In this document: positions 33,485 through 43,035 of the stretch, piece after piece
Numbering within the stretch: the first letter of the stretch is position 1
Layout: every line of letters begins with the position of its first letter
NCBI GenBank assembly: GCA_902575725.1
Contig: CACGSS010000001.1
Coordinates: 1-64,000, forward strand
DNA: 64,000 nucleotides
Origin: an uncultured Alphaproteobacteria bacterium
Lineage (GTDB): Bacteria; Pseudomonadota; Alphaproteobacteria; HIMB59
Reading direction: 5' to 3'
Position numbers and translations under genes: made by a program
Notes under the pieces: generated by a model
Told to the model about the DNA's origin: nothing
Seen by the model: the letters and a program-made list of their open reading frames with translations, nothing else
The model's database searches: none

Positions 33485-34561
33485 TTAATTTAGAACTCTT
33501 TTTAAAAGATTAATCCAATTTAAATGTGAAATTTTAATCATTAAGTTTTTATTAAAACCCTGTGAAATTAATAGATCGATTAATTTGTGCATACCTAAAA
33601 CACTATTTAGTTCTTTTGGCATCATTGCACCGTCAAAATCTGAGCCAAATCCAACTTTATCATCTCCCAAATAGTCAATAAGGTACTTAAAATGATCAAC
33701 TATTATTTGTAAATCTGTATCAGAAACCATTTTTCCATCTTTCCTTAAAAAAGCTGGGGCAAAGTTAACTCCAACCATCCCTTGAGTTTCTTTGATTGCA
33801 TCTAATTGCTTATTTGTAAGGTTTCTAGAGTGTGGGCAAATCTGATGAGCATTGCTATGCGTGGCTACTAGGGGCGAATTTGAATATTTTGCTATATCCC
33901 AAAAGCCTTTTTCATTTAAATGAGAGGTGTCAATTAACATATTTAGTGAATTACAATTTTTTATAAGTTCTATTCCTATTTCGGTTAAACCATCTCCAAT
34001 ATCTGGTGAAGTTGGAAAAGCAAAGGGAACGCCCTCTGCAAAAATAGTAGGTCTTGACCAAACTGGACCAATTGATCTAAGACCAGCTCGAAATAAAGTT
34101 TCAAGATTATAAAAATTTTTATCTATACACTCTGCTCCCTCTATATGCATTACTACAGATAATTGGTCATCATGTTTAAACGAGGTTTCCAAATCCTTGC
34201 CAGATAAACAAATCTTAACTTTATTTTTTGAGTTTCTCTCAATTTTTGAAAGGATAGATAATTGATTTAAAACAACTGGTAATGCATCATTTACGTCTAC
34301 GGGTCTTGGAAGTGGTAATAAATACTCATCTTTCTCCATATCTTTATAGTTGACCAACTTATCAGAATCAGAGATATCTTGTTCTGGGGTAGGAACATAT
34401 ATGGCGCATAAGCCTCCTTTAAAATTAGCTTGGTTCATTCGAGGAAGATCTAAATGTCCCTCATTATCTCCATCGATAAAATCAACATAGGAGTCAGGTT
34501 TGTTCTTTAAAAATAGTCTAAATAATACATCATTATGGCCGTCAAAAATTTTATATTCCAT
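33485..34561 (-). CDS. Membrane dipeptidase (peptidase family M19)
   Basis: Zinc dipeptidase related to renal dipeptidase. Metal and active-site motifs: DGHNDVLFRLF (about 8-18), MHIEGAECID, DTSHLNEKGFWDI, ATHSNAHQICPHSRN and GFGSDFDGAMMP. 358 residues without a signal peptide, so probably cytoplasmic; relatives often act on D-amino-acid or cyclic dipeptides. It stands alone, divergent from the small-protein pair at 34721. Confidence 0.92.
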   Translation of the reverse strand: MEYKIFDGHNDVLFRLFLKNKPDSYVDFIDGDNEGHLDLPRMNQANFKGGLCAIYVPTPEQDISDSDKLVNYKDMEKDEYLLPLPRPVDVNDALPVVLNQLSILSKIERNSKNKVKICLSGKDLETSFKHDDQLSVVMHIEGAECIDKNFYNLETLFRAGLRSIGPVWSRPTIFAEGVPFAFPTSPDIGDGLTEIGIELIKNCNSLNMLIDTSHLNEKGFWDIAKYSNSPLVATHSNAHQICPHSRNLTNKQLDAIKETQGMVGVNFAPAFLRKDGKMVSDTDLQIIVDHFKYLIDYLGDDKVGFGSDFDGAMMPKELNSVLGMHKLIDLLISQGFNKNLMIKISHLNWINLLKRVLN

Positions 34562-34643
34562 GTCATAAATTTATCATTTTTTTTGTTACTTAGACTACAT
34601 GCAAATTAAAATATTTAATGAATTTGTTTGAAGTCTAATAAAA

Positions 34644-34658
34644 AGACATCAGCTGTCT
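34644..34658. promoter_or_regulatory. Short inverted repeat in the 34562-34720 intergenic region
   Basis: AGACA-tcagc-TGTCT forms a 15-base dyad, followed by CTATATTTA, a possible -10 for the plus-strand small-protein pair. No convincing -35 is seen. It could be an operator. Nothing else is recognised in the 159 bases between the dipeptidase and the first small gene. Confidence 0.3.
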
Positions 34659-34720
34659 ATATTTAGCAAAAGTAAAACTTCTTTTTGAAACTATATATAT
34701 GTAAGAAAGGAAATAAAATT

Positions 34721-34900
34721 ATGAATAAAATTTTTGGATTTACAGAAAGATCTTTAAAGTTCTGGTTATCTCTTTTTAGTAAAAAAGAAGACAGTATTAT
34801 AAATTTTTGTAAAGTTGAGTATGGCACAGAATGGCAATGGGCTTACTCCGAGTATCAAAGAAATAAGTCATTTCCAAATAGCTTAAAAGAGGCTGCATAA
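34721..34900 (+). CDS. Small protein of unknown function, first of a pair
   Basis: 59 residues from an ATG preceded by an AAAGGAAA ribosome-binding site at good spacing; an upstream in-frame start at 34685 lacks one. The N-terminal half is amphipathic (FTERSLKFWLSLFSKKED) and the second part holds CKVEYGTEWQWAYSEYQRNK. I do not recognise it. Its TAA overlaps the ATG of the next small gene, so the two are coupled. Confidence 0.6.
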   Translation: MNKIFGFTERSLKFWLSLFSKKEDSIINFCKVEYGTEWQWAYSEYQRNKSFPNSLKEAA

Positions 34901-35064
34901 TGAGCAATCTATTTAAATCTATCAGAAAAATAATGATTAATGGAAAAAATGACCAAAAATCAAAGTCTTACAAAGAAGAGGTATATTTATCTCAAGCTAT
35001 CGACATGATTGATCTTGAAAGAAGACAAAAAGAGATAGATAGAAGATTTATTAGAAAATTTTAA
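34900..35064 (+). CDS. Small DUF3563-like protein, second of a pair
   Basis: 54 residues: a basic N-terminus and then YLSQAIDMIDLERRQKEIDR (about 29-48), which resembles the DUF3563 pattern YLAQSVDLxDLExRxRxLDR. Its ATG overlaps the preceding TAA (TAATG) and it is followed at once by a strong terminator, so it closes a two-gene transcript. The length is typical of DUF3563. The function of the family is unknown. Confidence 0.7.
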   Translation: MSNLFKSIRKIMINGKNDQKSKSYKEEVYLSQAIDMIDLERRQKEIDRRFIRKF

Positions 35065-35086
35065 AAGCCCTATCTAGGGCTTTTTG
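35063..35086. terminator. Bidirectional intrinsic terminator
   Basis: AAGCCCTA-tc-TAGGGCTT (35065-35082) forms an 8-base-pair stem with TTTTT after it on the plus strand and an A/T-rich TTTTAAAATTTT on the minus strand. It lies between the stop of the small DUF3563-like gene and the stop of the convergent LysE/RhtB gene and could serve both. Confidence 0.85.
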
Positions 35087-35087
35087 C

Positions 35088-35714
35088 CTAGCCTAACACC
35101 CAAATTTCAATAGCTACAAATATAAAAAGTCCAGCAAATATTAAATTGACAATATTTTTAGGTCTATTGAAGTAATTTGAAAACTTTTTTATACCAAAAA
35201 AGTGGCCGATAATTGAATAATTCATTGCTGAAATAAAAAAACTACCTGTTGCAAAAATTAGAGCGATACTAAAATTTAGGTTTTCACTGAATTGTAAAGT
35301 TGCTAGAGCAGACCAAAATGCGAAAGCTTTGGGATTGGTATAAGCAACAATTATCGCTTTCTTCATACTATTTAAAAAATTTCTTTCATTAGATAGTTTT
35401 ATGAGTTGATTTTCAGAGCTAAAGTATTGGCTGCCAATTTGATATGCTAAATAAATCATATAAAGACTAGCTAAGACCTTTAAAAAAACAAAACCCCACC
35501 CCATTAAATTTGAAATTAGAAAAGAAATACCTGTTGTAGCAAGTAAGCACCAAGTAAAAGAACCAATAGCAGTACCAACTGCAGCACCCCATATTTGTTT
35601 TTTTTGTCCACTAATTCCAACAGATGCTACAAAAAACGTGTTGGGTCCTGGCAAAAATACAGCAAAATAAAATATTATCCACCCAGATAATAAAGCCATA
35701 ACAACTTCATTCAT
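35088..35714 (-). CDS. LysE/RhtB family amino-acid exporter
   Basis: 208 residues, six helices. FAVFLPGPNTFFVASVGISG (about 17-36) and YTNPKAFAFWSALATLQF (about 124-141) are family landmarks (PGP and NPKxxxFW). Likely exports homoserine, threonine or related amino acids. It begins 11 bases downstream of aapP and may be co-transcribed with the aap operon, which would pair import with export. Confidence 0.9.
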   Translation of the reverse strand: MNEVVMALLSGWIIFYFAVFLPGPNTFFVASVGISGQKKQIWGAAVGTAIGSFTWCLLATTGISFLISNLMGWGFVFLKVLASLYMIYLAYQIGSQYFSSENQLIKLSNERNFLNSMKKAIIVAYTNPKAFAFWSALATLQFSENLNFSIALIFATGSFFISAMNYSIIGHFFGIKKFSNYFNRPKNIVNLIFAGLFIFVAIEIWVLG

Positions 35715-35725
35715 CTTAGATTACT

Positions 35726-36463
35726 TTAATGATTAAGAATTTGACTTAAGAAAAGTTTGGTTCTATCACTTTTAGGATTATTGAAAAATTCATCTGGGGT
35801 TGCTTGTTCAACAATTCTTCCCTCGTCCATAAATATCATTTGATCAGCTACAGTTTTTGCAAATCCCATCTCATGCGTGACAACTAACATAGTCATACCC
35901 TCTTCTGCTAATTGTATCATCACATCCAACACCTCTTTGATCATCTCTGGATCTAGAGCTGATGTTGGTTCATCAAATAACATTATATCTGGGTTCATTG
36001 CAAGTGACCTCGCAATAGCAACTCGTTGTTGCTGACCACCAGACAGCTGCCCGGGAAATTTTTTAGCTTGTTCAGGGATTTTTACCTTTTCAAGATATGT
36101 CATGGCTATATTCTCAGCCTCTTTTTTTGGTAGTTTTTTTACCCAGATTGGAGCAAGTGTAATGTTATCAATAACTGATAAGTGGGGAAATAGATTAAAT
36201 TGTTGAAAAACCATTCCAACATTTTTTCTTATCATATCAATATTTTTTAAGTCATTGGTTAATTCAGTTCCATGAACGACTATTTGACCTTTTTGATGAA
36301 CTTCTAATCTGTTTATACATCTGATCATAGTGGATTTACCTGATCCACTAGGCCCACAAACTACAATTTTTTGGCCTTTAGTGACTATTAAATCAATATC
36401 TTTAAGTACATGAAAATCGTCAAACCATTTATTCACTTTTTCTAATTGAATAACTTGTTCCAT
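35726..36463 (-). CDS. aapP: General L-amino-acid ABC transporter ATP-binding protein AapP
   Basis: ATPase of the polar amino-acid importer. Walker [14 protein letters not shown] (about 35-47), Q-loop [12 protein letters not shown], signature [17 protein letters not shown] and Walker [16 protein letters not shown] are intact, followed by VTHEMGFA with the switch His. 245 residues. Last ABC gene of aapJ-Q-M-P, 4 bases after aapM. Confidence 0.95.
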   Translation of the reverse strand: MEQVIQLEKVNKWFDDFHVLKDIDLIVTKGQKIVVCGPSGSGKSTMIRCINRLEVHQKGQIVVHGTELTNDLKNIDMIRKNVGMVFQQFNLFPHLSVIDNITLAPIWVKKLPKKEAENIAMTYLEKVKIPEQAKKFPGQLSGGQQQRVAIARSLAMNPDIMLFDEPTSALDPEMIKEVLDVMIQLAEEGMTMLVVTHEMGFAKTVADQMIFMDEGRIVEQATPDEFFNNPKSDRTKLFLSQILNH

Positions 36464-36467
36464 TTTT

Positions 36468-37580
36468 TTAACTGTTGTCCGTTTTTAATTTCTTTTCTAA
36501 ATATAAACTATAGCGAGACATACCGAAACAAAATATAAAAAATATTAATGATACAAAAACATAAACTTCGTAATAAAGTTTTGTCCAAGTAATATCAGAT
36601 AGAGCAGCTCTACCAATTCCTAGTAAATCAAATAAACCAATAATCAATACCAAAGAGGTGTCCTTAAACAAACCAATACATGTGTTTACTATAGGAGGAA
36701 TAGCTATTTTGAGCGCTTGGGGTAAGATTATTTTGCGAGTAGTTTGCCAGTAATTCAAACCTAAAGATTGTGCAGCTTCAATCTGACCTTTTGGTATAGC
36801 TTGAAGCCCTCCCCTAATAGCTTCTGCCATATATGCAGATTGAAAAAGGGTAACAGCAACTAACGCTCTTAAAAGGTTGTCTGGCTTTACACCCTCTGGC
36901 AAAAATAATGGTAACATGACATTAGCTGTAAATAGAAGCGTAATTAGAGGCACGCCTCTAATAAATTCGATAAATACGACACAAATAGATTTTACAATAG
37001 GCATATTTGATCTTCTTCCTAGAGCTAATAGAATGCTTAATGGAAATGCCAAGGCTATCCCTGTGACTCCTAAAAATAGTGTAACTAGCAATCCTCCCCA
37101 CTTGTTTGTTGCAACTACACTCAGGCCTGGGCCTCCATAAAGCATGAAATAAGCTATAAATGGAAAGGCAAAAGTGAAATAAAGAAAAACTCTTCTTAAA
37201 GGTAACTTATCAAACAAAACTCCAATTAATGCAAATGGGAGAAATGCATATACTAAATTAACTCTCCAAGCCTCTTCAACCGGATAGAAACCATACATAA
37301 ACTGATGAAACCTCACGAATATAATTGCCCAACAAGCTCCATGTTGGCCAACCTCAATATTTTTGGAGCAAAAAGTTCTATCAGTTATTGTTTCTCCTCT
37401 AAAATTATTTATGAAGTCAGCTTTAAAAATTGCCCAATTTAAGAAAAAAGTCCCAACTTCGTATAAGAATATTAAGGCAATAACTGTCATAATGGTATTT
37501 ACCCATGACGAAAATAAATTTTTCTTAGACCAATTTAACATTTTGTTAGGGCTTAAATATGAAGATGTGTTCGGTGTCAT
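36468..37580 (-). CDS. aapM: General L-amino-acid ABC transporter permease AapM
   Basis: Inner-membrane permease, 370 residues with about eight helices. The C-terminal half carries the HisM-type permease core with [19 protein letters not shown] (about 255-273, the EAA loop) and [25 protein letters not shown]. The N-terminal region with the [20 protein letters not shown] loop is typical of AapM. It overlaps aapQ by 4 bases. Confidence 0.94.
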   Translation of the reverse strand: MTPNTSSYLSPNKMLNWSKKNLFSSWVNTIMTVIALIFLYEVGTFFLNWAIFKADFINNFRGETITDRTFCSKNIEVGQHGACWAIIFVRFHQFMYGFYPVEEAWRVNLVYAFLPFALIGVLFDKLPLRRVFLYFTFAFPFIAYFMLYGGPGLSVVATNKWGGLLVTLFLGVTGIALAFPLSILLALGRRSNMPIVKSICVVFIEFIRGVPLITLLFTANVMLPLFLPEGVKPDNLLRALVAVTLFQSAYMAEAIRGGLQAIPKGQIEAAQSLGLNYWQTTRKIILPQALKIAIPPIVNTCIGLFKDTSLVLIIGLFDLLGIGRAALSDITWTKLYYEVYVFVSLIFFIFCFGMSRYSLYLEKKLKTDNS

Positions 37581-38746
37581 ATGTTTCCTTTAAATTGAAC
37601 TGCTTTATTATATAAATTCATAAAAAAAGAAATTGTTAGACTTATAGTTAAATATGTAGACATAACAATAAGCATTATTTCTATTGCTTTTCCTGTTTGG
37701 TTTAAAGAAATACCTCCAAATCCATGAACTAAATCTGCATACCCAATGGCAATTCCTAAAGATGAATTTTTTGTAAGATTTAGATATTGAGAAGTAAGAG
37801 GTGGAATTATCACTCTTAAAGCTTGAGGAATGATAATTAATCGCATGATGAAATTAGCTTTAAGACCTATTGCTTGCGCGGCTTCTCTTTGACCCTTAGA
37901 GACAGATATAATTCCTGACCTAACAGTCTCAGATATAAATGCAGCTGTGTAAATAGATAATCCAAATAACATTCCAAGAAATTCAGGTCTTATAACCATT
38001 CCTCCTTTAAAGTTAAAACCCTTCATTACAGGATGATCAAATTCTAGTGGCATTCCCATTAAATAATAAAAAATTATTGGAGTAAAAATAATCAGAGCTG
38101 AATTAATTAAAAATATGGGATACTGCTTACCAGTAAGTTCTTGTTTTTTTTTTAAGAATTTCTTTAAAAAAAAAGTAAAAATAATCATTACTATTAAGCT
38201 CCCAATTACAACTGAAAATCCATCTTTAAAAATAGGCGCTGGTGAAAAAAGACCTCTATTTGATAAGTAAAAACTATCAAAAATTATTATTGACTGTTTC
38301 ACCTTGGGAAGATGTAAAAGAATTGTGTAGTATAAAATTATCTGAAGAAGAACAGGAACATTTCTTGTAAATTCTACATACACATAAGCTATATTTCTAA
38401 ATAGCCAATTACTAGATAACCTAATTATGCCAACTAAAAAACCCATTATGGTTGCGAGGAAACAACCACAAACTGCTATCATTAGAGTGTTAAGTAATCC
38501 AACAAAGTAAGCTCTTAAGTGAGTGTCATTGCTATCGTAGGGTATGAGACTAATACTAATATCATATCCTGCAGCAATATTCAGAAATTCAAAACCAGTG
38601 CCAATTCCTCTTTTTTCTAAATTATATGCTGTTTGTTTTGTTACTAAGTAAATTAAAACTGCAAATATACCAATTACTAAAGTCTGTATGAGTAAAGCCC
38701 TTGTTTTTTCATCAAAAATAAGCTTTCTAATAAAATTTTGTTCCAT
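37577..38746 (-). CDS. aapQ: General L-amino-acid ABC transporter permease AapQ
   Basis: 389 residues with about eight helices. The EAA loop is ISVSKGQREAAQAIGLK (about 272-288), followed by IIPQALRVIIPPLTSQYLNLTKNSSL. The N-terminal NLEKRGIGTGFEFLNIAAGYDI is characteristic of AapQ-type permeases, which pair with AapM. It lies 75 bases downstream of aapJ, with a perfect stem-loop between. Confidence 0.94.
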   Translation of the reverse strand: MEQNFIRKLIFDEKTRALLIQTLVIGIFAVLIYLVTKQTAYNLEKRGIGTGFEFLNIAAGYDISISLIPYDSNDTHLRAYFVGLLNTLMIAVCGCFLATIMGFLVGIIRLSSNWLFRNIAYVYVEFTRNVPVLLQIILYYTILLHLPKVKQSIIIFDSFYLSNRGLFSPAPIFKDGFSVVIGSLIVMIIFTFFLKKFLKKKQELTGKQYPIFLINSALIIFTPIIFYYLMGMPLEFDHPVMKGFNFKGGMVIRPEFLGMLFGLSIYTAAFISETVRSGIISVSKGQREAAQAIGLKANFIMRLIIIPQALRVIIPPLTSQYLNLTKNSSLGIAIGYADLVHGFGGISLNQTGKAIEIMLIVMSTYLTISLTISFFMNLYNKAVQFKGNI

Positions 38747-38782
38747 ATCTATTGGTATTTTAGCTTAAGTTTTTTTAAATAC

Positions 38783-38810
38783 GTGGGCTATTTATCATGT
38801 AATAGCCCAC
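38783..38810. terminator. Perfect stem-loop between aapJ and aapQ
   Basis: GTGGGCTATT (38783-38792) and AATAGCCCAC (38801-38810) form a 10-base-pair stem with an 8-base loop. Reading along the transcript it is followed by GTATTTAAAAAAA and not by a long U-tract, so a partial terminator or 3' protecting hairpin is likely. Such elements commonly raise binding-protein mRNA relative to the permease genes. Confidence 0.7.
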
Positions 38811-38821
38811 ATAAGAGATTT

Positions 38822-39838
38822 TTATCTAAATGGAGGTGCGTATAGAATACCGCCATCTTTATAAAGAGCGTTTAATCCTCTTGCAATATTGATAGGAGTA
38901 TTAACACCGATGTGCTTTTCAAAGCTCTCAGAGTAGTTACCTACTTGTCTGATAATGTTTGCTGCCCAATCATCACTTAAGCCCAACCAAGCACCATAAC
39001 CAGCTTTCACACCAAGAAGTCTTTGGGTTTCTGGATCTGGGGAATTAGCAATCATGTCATCAACGTTTCCTGAAGTAATTCCTTTTTCCTCAGCAATAAT
39101 CATTGCATTTAAAGACCATCTAACAACATCAGCCCACTCGCTATCATTTCCTCTTACTGATGGACCTAAAGGCTCTTTAGATACAATCTCAGGTAAGACA
39201 ATGTGTGCGGATGGATCTGGATAACCTGCTCTACTTGCGTATAAACCTGATGCATCAGTTGTGTAAATATCACATCTTCCTGCTAAATATGCAGCATCAG
39301 CTTCAGCATTAGTTTCAACTGGGATTGACTCATAGGACATTCCGTTTGCACTAAAATAGTCAGCTAGGTTCATTTCAGTTGTAGTTCCAACTTGAATACA
39401 AACTGATGCTCCATCAAGCTCAGTAGCACTTGATACACCAAGATCTTTTCTAACCATGAAACCTTGTCCGTCGTAATAGTTTACGCCGACAAATTCTAAT
39501 CCTAATTCAACATCTCTTTGTAATGTCCATGTTGTATTTCTAGAGAGCATATCAACTTCACCAGATTGTAATGAAGTAAATCTTACTTTTGAAGTTAGTG
39601 GTACATATTCAACTTTTGAAGCATCACCGAAAACCGCAGCAGCAACTGCACGGCATACATCAACGTCAATTCCTTCCCATACACCTGCATCATTTGGATT
39701 TCCAAAACCAGCAAGTCCTGTGTTAGAACCACATATTAAGTTGCCTCTTTCTTTAACAACATCTAGTGTTCCAGCGTTTGCTGTCGCCAAACCTAATGTT
39801 AGTATCATAGAAGCAAATAATGTTTTAATTATCGTCAT
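38822..39838 (-). CDS. aapJ: General L-amino-acid ABC transporter substrate-binding protein AapJ
   Basis: Periplasmic binding protein, 338 residues. Signal peptide about 1-22 (LFASMILTLGLATANA). The mature protein starts with GTLDVVKERGNLICGSNTGL, typical of AapJ/BztA, and contains EGIDVDVCRAVAAAVFGD, LSRNTTWTLQRD and LGPSVRGNDSEW. Codon choice and GC content look higher than in neighbouring genes, as expected for an abundant protein. Strong AAGGAGG ribosome-binding site. Confidence 0.96.
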   Translation of the reverse strand: MTIIKTLFASMILTLGLATANAGTLDVVKERGNLICGSNTGLAGFGNPNDAGVWEGIDVDVCRAVAAAVFGDASKVEYVPLTSKVRFTSLQSGEVDMLSRNTTWTLQRDVELGLEFVGVNYYDGQGFMVRKDLGVSSATELDGASVCIQVGTTTEMNLADYFSANGMSYESIPVETNAEADAAYLAGRCDIYTTDASGLYASRAGYPDPSAHIVLPEIVSKEPLGPSVRGNDSEWADVVRWSLNAMIIAEEKGITSGNVDDMIANSPDPETQRLLGVKAGYGAWLGLSDDWAANIIRQVGNYSESFEKHIGVNTPINIARGLNALYKDGGILYAPPFR

Positions 39839-39842
39839 CGTT

Positions 39843-39895
39843 TCCTCCTTATATATATAAGTTCGCGCAGTATAGACCTATCTGATGCGAAACAA
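39843..39895 (-). promoter_or_regulatory. aapJ ribosome-binding site and candidate promoter
   Basis: AAGGAGGAAA (39841-39850, read on the minus strand) is an almost perfect Shine-Dalgarno sequence. Upstream lies TATACT (39869-39874) as a -10 and TTGTTT (39890-39895) as a -35 with a short 15-base spacer. The ribosome-binding site is clear; the promoter is tentative. Confidence 0.5.
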
Positions 39896-39961
39896 AAATA
39901 TAAAAATACTATGAATTTCATATGTTTTTTGCATAAATTTAAGAAAATATTAATCTTTTAC

Positions 39962-41131
39962 TTAATCTTGGTTAAACAAGTCTCTAGTAAAAATCTTCTT
40001 TTGTACATCATTTAGCTCTAAATGGCTTCTGTTGCAAAGAATTAAATCAGCATCTTTTTTAAATAATTCTAAATCTTGATAAACCTCTGAATTGAAAAAT
40101 TGTTTTTCTTTTATCAAAGGTTCGTAAACTATGACTTTAATACCTTTCGCTTTAATTCTTTTCATAATGCCTTGCATACTTGACTCTCTTATGTTGTCTG
40201 AGCCCTCTTTCATAACTAATTTATAGACACCAACTATTTTAGGTTTTAATTTTGCAATCTCTGAACCAATAAAGTCTTTTCGCATTGAATTAGAATCTAT
40301 GATTGCCTCCATAATTTTTTGAGGGACTTTATCAAAGTTTGCTAATAATTGTTTAGTATCTTTTGGTAAACAATATCCCCCGTATCCAAAAGAAGGATTA
40401 TTATAAAAATCTCCTATCCTAGGATCTAGACTTACAGCTTTAATAATTTCTTTTGTATTTAAACCTTTTGACATTGCAAATGAGTCTAATTCATTAAAGA
40501 ATGTTACTCGCAGTGCTAAGTAAGCATTAGAAAATAATTTTGATGACTCTGCTTCTGTAGAATTTGTGTAAATAGTTTGAACATCTTTATTTAGCGATGC
40601 CTTGATTAATAATTTTGCAAACTCTTTTCCTTTTTTAGAATGGGAACCTATTACAATTCTTGAGGGATAAAGACTATCATTTAAAGCTCTTCCCTCTCTT
40701 AAAAATTCAGGTACAAAAATAATTTCAAGATCAGGGAATTTCTTTTTCATTTTATTCACATAACCAACTGGAATAGTAGATCGAATAATTACAGTTGGAT
40801 TTGATTTAGAAATTTGAATATTTTCTAATGTTTGTTCAATTGAAGAAGTGTCGAATCTATTTGTTTCAATATCATAGTTTGTTGGTGTAGCTACAATTAC
40901 AAAATCAAAATTTTCAACTTCAGTTGGAAAGTTATTTGAAGAATTTAAGTTTAATTTCTTTGAAGATAGGTATTCGGATACTTCTTTGTCCTGAATTGGT
41001 GAGATACCCTTAATTAAATTATTTGATTTTGAATTATCTAGATCGAAGCAGGTAACTTCATTGTATTGAGATAAAAGCACAGCATTCGCTGTGCCTACAT
41101 AACCAAGCCCTATTACTAATATTTTCAACAC
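39962..41131 (-). CDS. ugd: UDP-glucose 6-dehydrogenase
   Basis: Oxidises UDP-glucose to UDP-glucuronate for surface polysaccharides. 389 residues, very like enterobacterial Ugd: N-terminal GLGYVGTANAVLLSQYNEV, SPIQDKEVSEYL, VIVATPTNYD, IRSTIPVGYVNKM, EFLREGRALND, and the catalytic-cysteine region FGYGGYCLPKDTKQLL (about 250-265), then GSDNIRESSMQGIMKRIKAKG. It stands alone, 5 kb from the polysaccharide island it may serve; the uronate epimerase there could use its product. Confidence 0.95.
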   Translation of the reverse strand: MLKILVIGLGYVGTANAVLLSQYNEVTCFDLDNSKSNNLIKGISPIQDKEVSEYLSSKKLNLNSSNNFPTEVENFDFVIVATPTNYDIETNRFDTSSIEQTLENIQISKSNPTVIIRSTIPVGYVNKMKKKFPDLEIIFVPEFLREGRALNDSLYPSRIVIGSHSKKGKEFAKLLIKASLNKDVQTIYTNSTEAESSKLFSNAYLALRVTFFNELDSFAMSKGLNTKEIIKAVSLDPRIGDFYNNPSFGYGGYCLPKDTKQLLANFDKVPQKIMEAIIDSNSMRKDFIGSEIAKLKPKIVGVYKLVMKEGSDNIRESSMQGIMKRIKAKGIKVIVYEPLIKEKQFFNSEVYQDLELFKKDADLILCNRSHLELNDVQKKIFTRDLFNQD

Positions 41132-41226
41132 TTTTAAACTATTATAAATTTATTATTGAACAATGACTTTTTTATTGGGATTAAGTTATTAATGCGACAC
41201 ATAGGCTTAAAAATAATAGGGAAAAT

Positions 41227-41286
41227 TTGATTTTTTTATCTTAAATAACTTAATAATTTAAGAAGTAATTGGTATATTGTATACCA
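41227..41286 (+). promoter_or_regulatory. fhs promoter with a palindromic operator-like site
   Basis: TTGATT (41227-41232) and TAATAA (41251-41256) are 18 bases apart and make a plausible promoter. Directly after the expected start of transcription is TGGTATA-TTG-TATACCA (41270-41286), two perfect 7-base arms about a 3-base centre. GTATAC-centred dyads of this kind are typical of GntR-family repressor sites. A second dyad, CTTAAAT/ATTTAAG, flanks the -10. Confidence 0.5.
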
Positions 41287-41313
41287 GTTTTTTTGGAAAG
41301 GATCCAGAGTAGT

Positions 41314-42984
41314 ATGTCAGATATAGAAATCGCAAGAGCTGCTAAAAAAATTCACATAAGAGATGTTGCTGCCAAAGTAAATATACCTGAGGAAAATCTC
41401 ATTCCATATGGTCATGATGCTGCTAAAATAAATTTTGACTTTATTGAAAAAAGTCAATCTAACCCTGATGGGAAATTAATACTAGTTACTGCAATTAATC
41501 CAACACCTGCAGGCGAAGGCAAAACAACTACGTCAGTCGGTTTAAATGATGGCCTGAATAAAATTGGAAAGAAATCTATTGTTTGCCTGCGAGAACCTAG
41601 CCTTGGTCCATGTTTTGGTATGAAGGGTGGAGCTGCTGGAGGTGGATATGCTCAGGTTGTTCCTATGGAAGAAATTAATCTTCACTTCACTGGAGACTTC
41701 CATGCGATCACAGCTGCTCACAATCTATTATCCTCCTTAATAGATAATCATATATATTGGGGAAATGAGTTACAAATAGATCAACGAAGAATTACATGGG
41801 GAAGAGTTGTTGATTTAGGTGATAGATCTCTTAGAAAAGTAAATGTCAATCTTGGAGGTGTTTCAAATGGATTCCCCAGAGAAGATAAGTTCGACATCAC
41901 TGTAGCAAGTGAAATTATGGCAATATTTTGTTTAGCAAATGATATTAAAGATCTTCAAAAAAGAATTGGAAATATTATTATCGCTTATAAAAGGGATAAA
42001 TCTCCAATCTATGCTAGAGATGTTAAAGCAGATGGTCCTATGACTGTATTATTGAAAAACGCTTTAATGCCTAACTTGGTTCAAACATTAGAGAATAACC
42101 CCGCAATAATTCACGGAGGTCCATTTGCAAACATTGCTCATGGTTGTAATACAGTAATTGCCACTAAAACTGGCTTAAAACTTGCTGATTATGTCGTGAC
42201 TGAAGCTGGGTTTGGTGCAGACTTAGGGGCTGAAAAATTCTTGGATATAAAATGCCGCAAAGCTGGATTAACTCCGAGTGTCGTTGTTATTGTAGCAACT
42301 GTTAGGGCTTTAAAATCTCATGGCGGTGTGGAAAAAGCAGATCTAAATAATGAAAATGTTGCTGCAGTCGGAAAAGGATTTGAGAATTTGCAGCGTCACA
42401 TTGAAAATATTCAATCTTTTGGGCTTCAGCCAATTGTAGCTATAAATAGTTTCACCCTTGATACTGAGGCTGAAGGAAAAGTTATCTCTGACGGTTGTGA
42501 AAAATTGGGAGTAAAAGCGATACTTTGTTCTCACTGGGCAAACGGTGGTGATGGTACTCTAGAGCTTGCTAATGAAGTAGTAAAAATTTGTGAAGTAAGT
42601 GATCCGTCCAACTTTAAGTACATATATGAAGATGATGTATCTTTGGAGGAAAAAATTCGTTCTGTTGCAAAAAAAATATATAGAGCTGATGACATAGTTA
42701 TCGATAAATCTGTAAGTGACCAACTAAAAGGATTTGAAGATAGTGGTTATGGTGATTTGCCAATTTGTATAGCTAAAACACAATACAGCTTCTCTACAAA
42801 CCCATCTCTACGAGGTGCGCCTAAGGGGTTTAATGTGCCAATAAGAGAAGTAAGGCTGTCAGCTGGAGCAGGATTTATAGTTGTTGTAACAGGTCAGATT
42901 ATGACAATGCCTGGACTTCCTAAAGTCCCTAGTGCAAACTCTATAATGTTAGATGAAAAAGGTTTAATCCAGGGTTTATTTTAA
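41314..42984 (+). CDS. fhs: Formate--tetrahydrofolate ligase
   Basis: ATP-dependent formation of 10-formyl-THF from formate. 556 residues from the ATG giving [19 protein letters not shown], which has a GGAAAGGA-type ribosome-binding site; an in-frame start at 41269 would begin inside the operator-like dyad. Key motifs: P-loop [14 protein letters not shown] (about 65-78), [43 protein letters not shown] and [14 protein letters not shown]. Marine heterotrophs use Fhs to assimilate or oxidise one-carbon units from methylated compounds. Confidence 0.97.
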   Translation: MSDIEIARAAKKIHIRDVAAKVNIPEENLIPYGHDAAKINFDFIEKSQSNPDGKLILVTAINPTPAGEGKTTTSVGLNDGLNKIGKKSIVCLREPSLGPCFGMKGGAAGGGYAQVVPMEEINLHFTGDFHAITAAHNLLSSLIDNHIYWGNELQIDQRRITWGRVVDLGDRSLRKVNVNLGGVSNGFPREDKFDITVASEIMAIFCLANDIKDLQKRIGNIIIAYKRDKSPIYARDVKADGPMTVLLKNALMPNLVQTLENNPAIIHGGPFANIAHGCNTVIATKTGLKLADYVVTEAGFGADLGAEKFLDIKCRKAGLTPSVVVIVATVRALKSHGGVEKADLNNENVAAVGKGFENLQRHIENIQSFGLQPIVAINSFTLDTEAEGKVISDGCEKLGVKAILCSHWANGGDGTLELANEVVKICEVSDPSNFKYIYEDDVSLEEKIRSVAKKIYRADDIVIDKSVSDQLKGFEDSGYGDLPICIAKTQYSFSTNPSLRGAPKGFNVPIREVRLSAGAGFIVVVTGQIMTMPGLPKVPSANSIMLDEKGLIQGLF

Positions 42985-43035
42985 TATATCAATTTAATTC
43001 TTTATGCCTAATTTATGGGTTATATTATTAATAAT

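Noticed and set aside
41269..41313. Upstream in-frame start at 41269 for fhs
   Set aside because: It falls within the palindromic site and lacks a ribosome-binding site; the ATG at 41314 has one and matches the family N-terminus.
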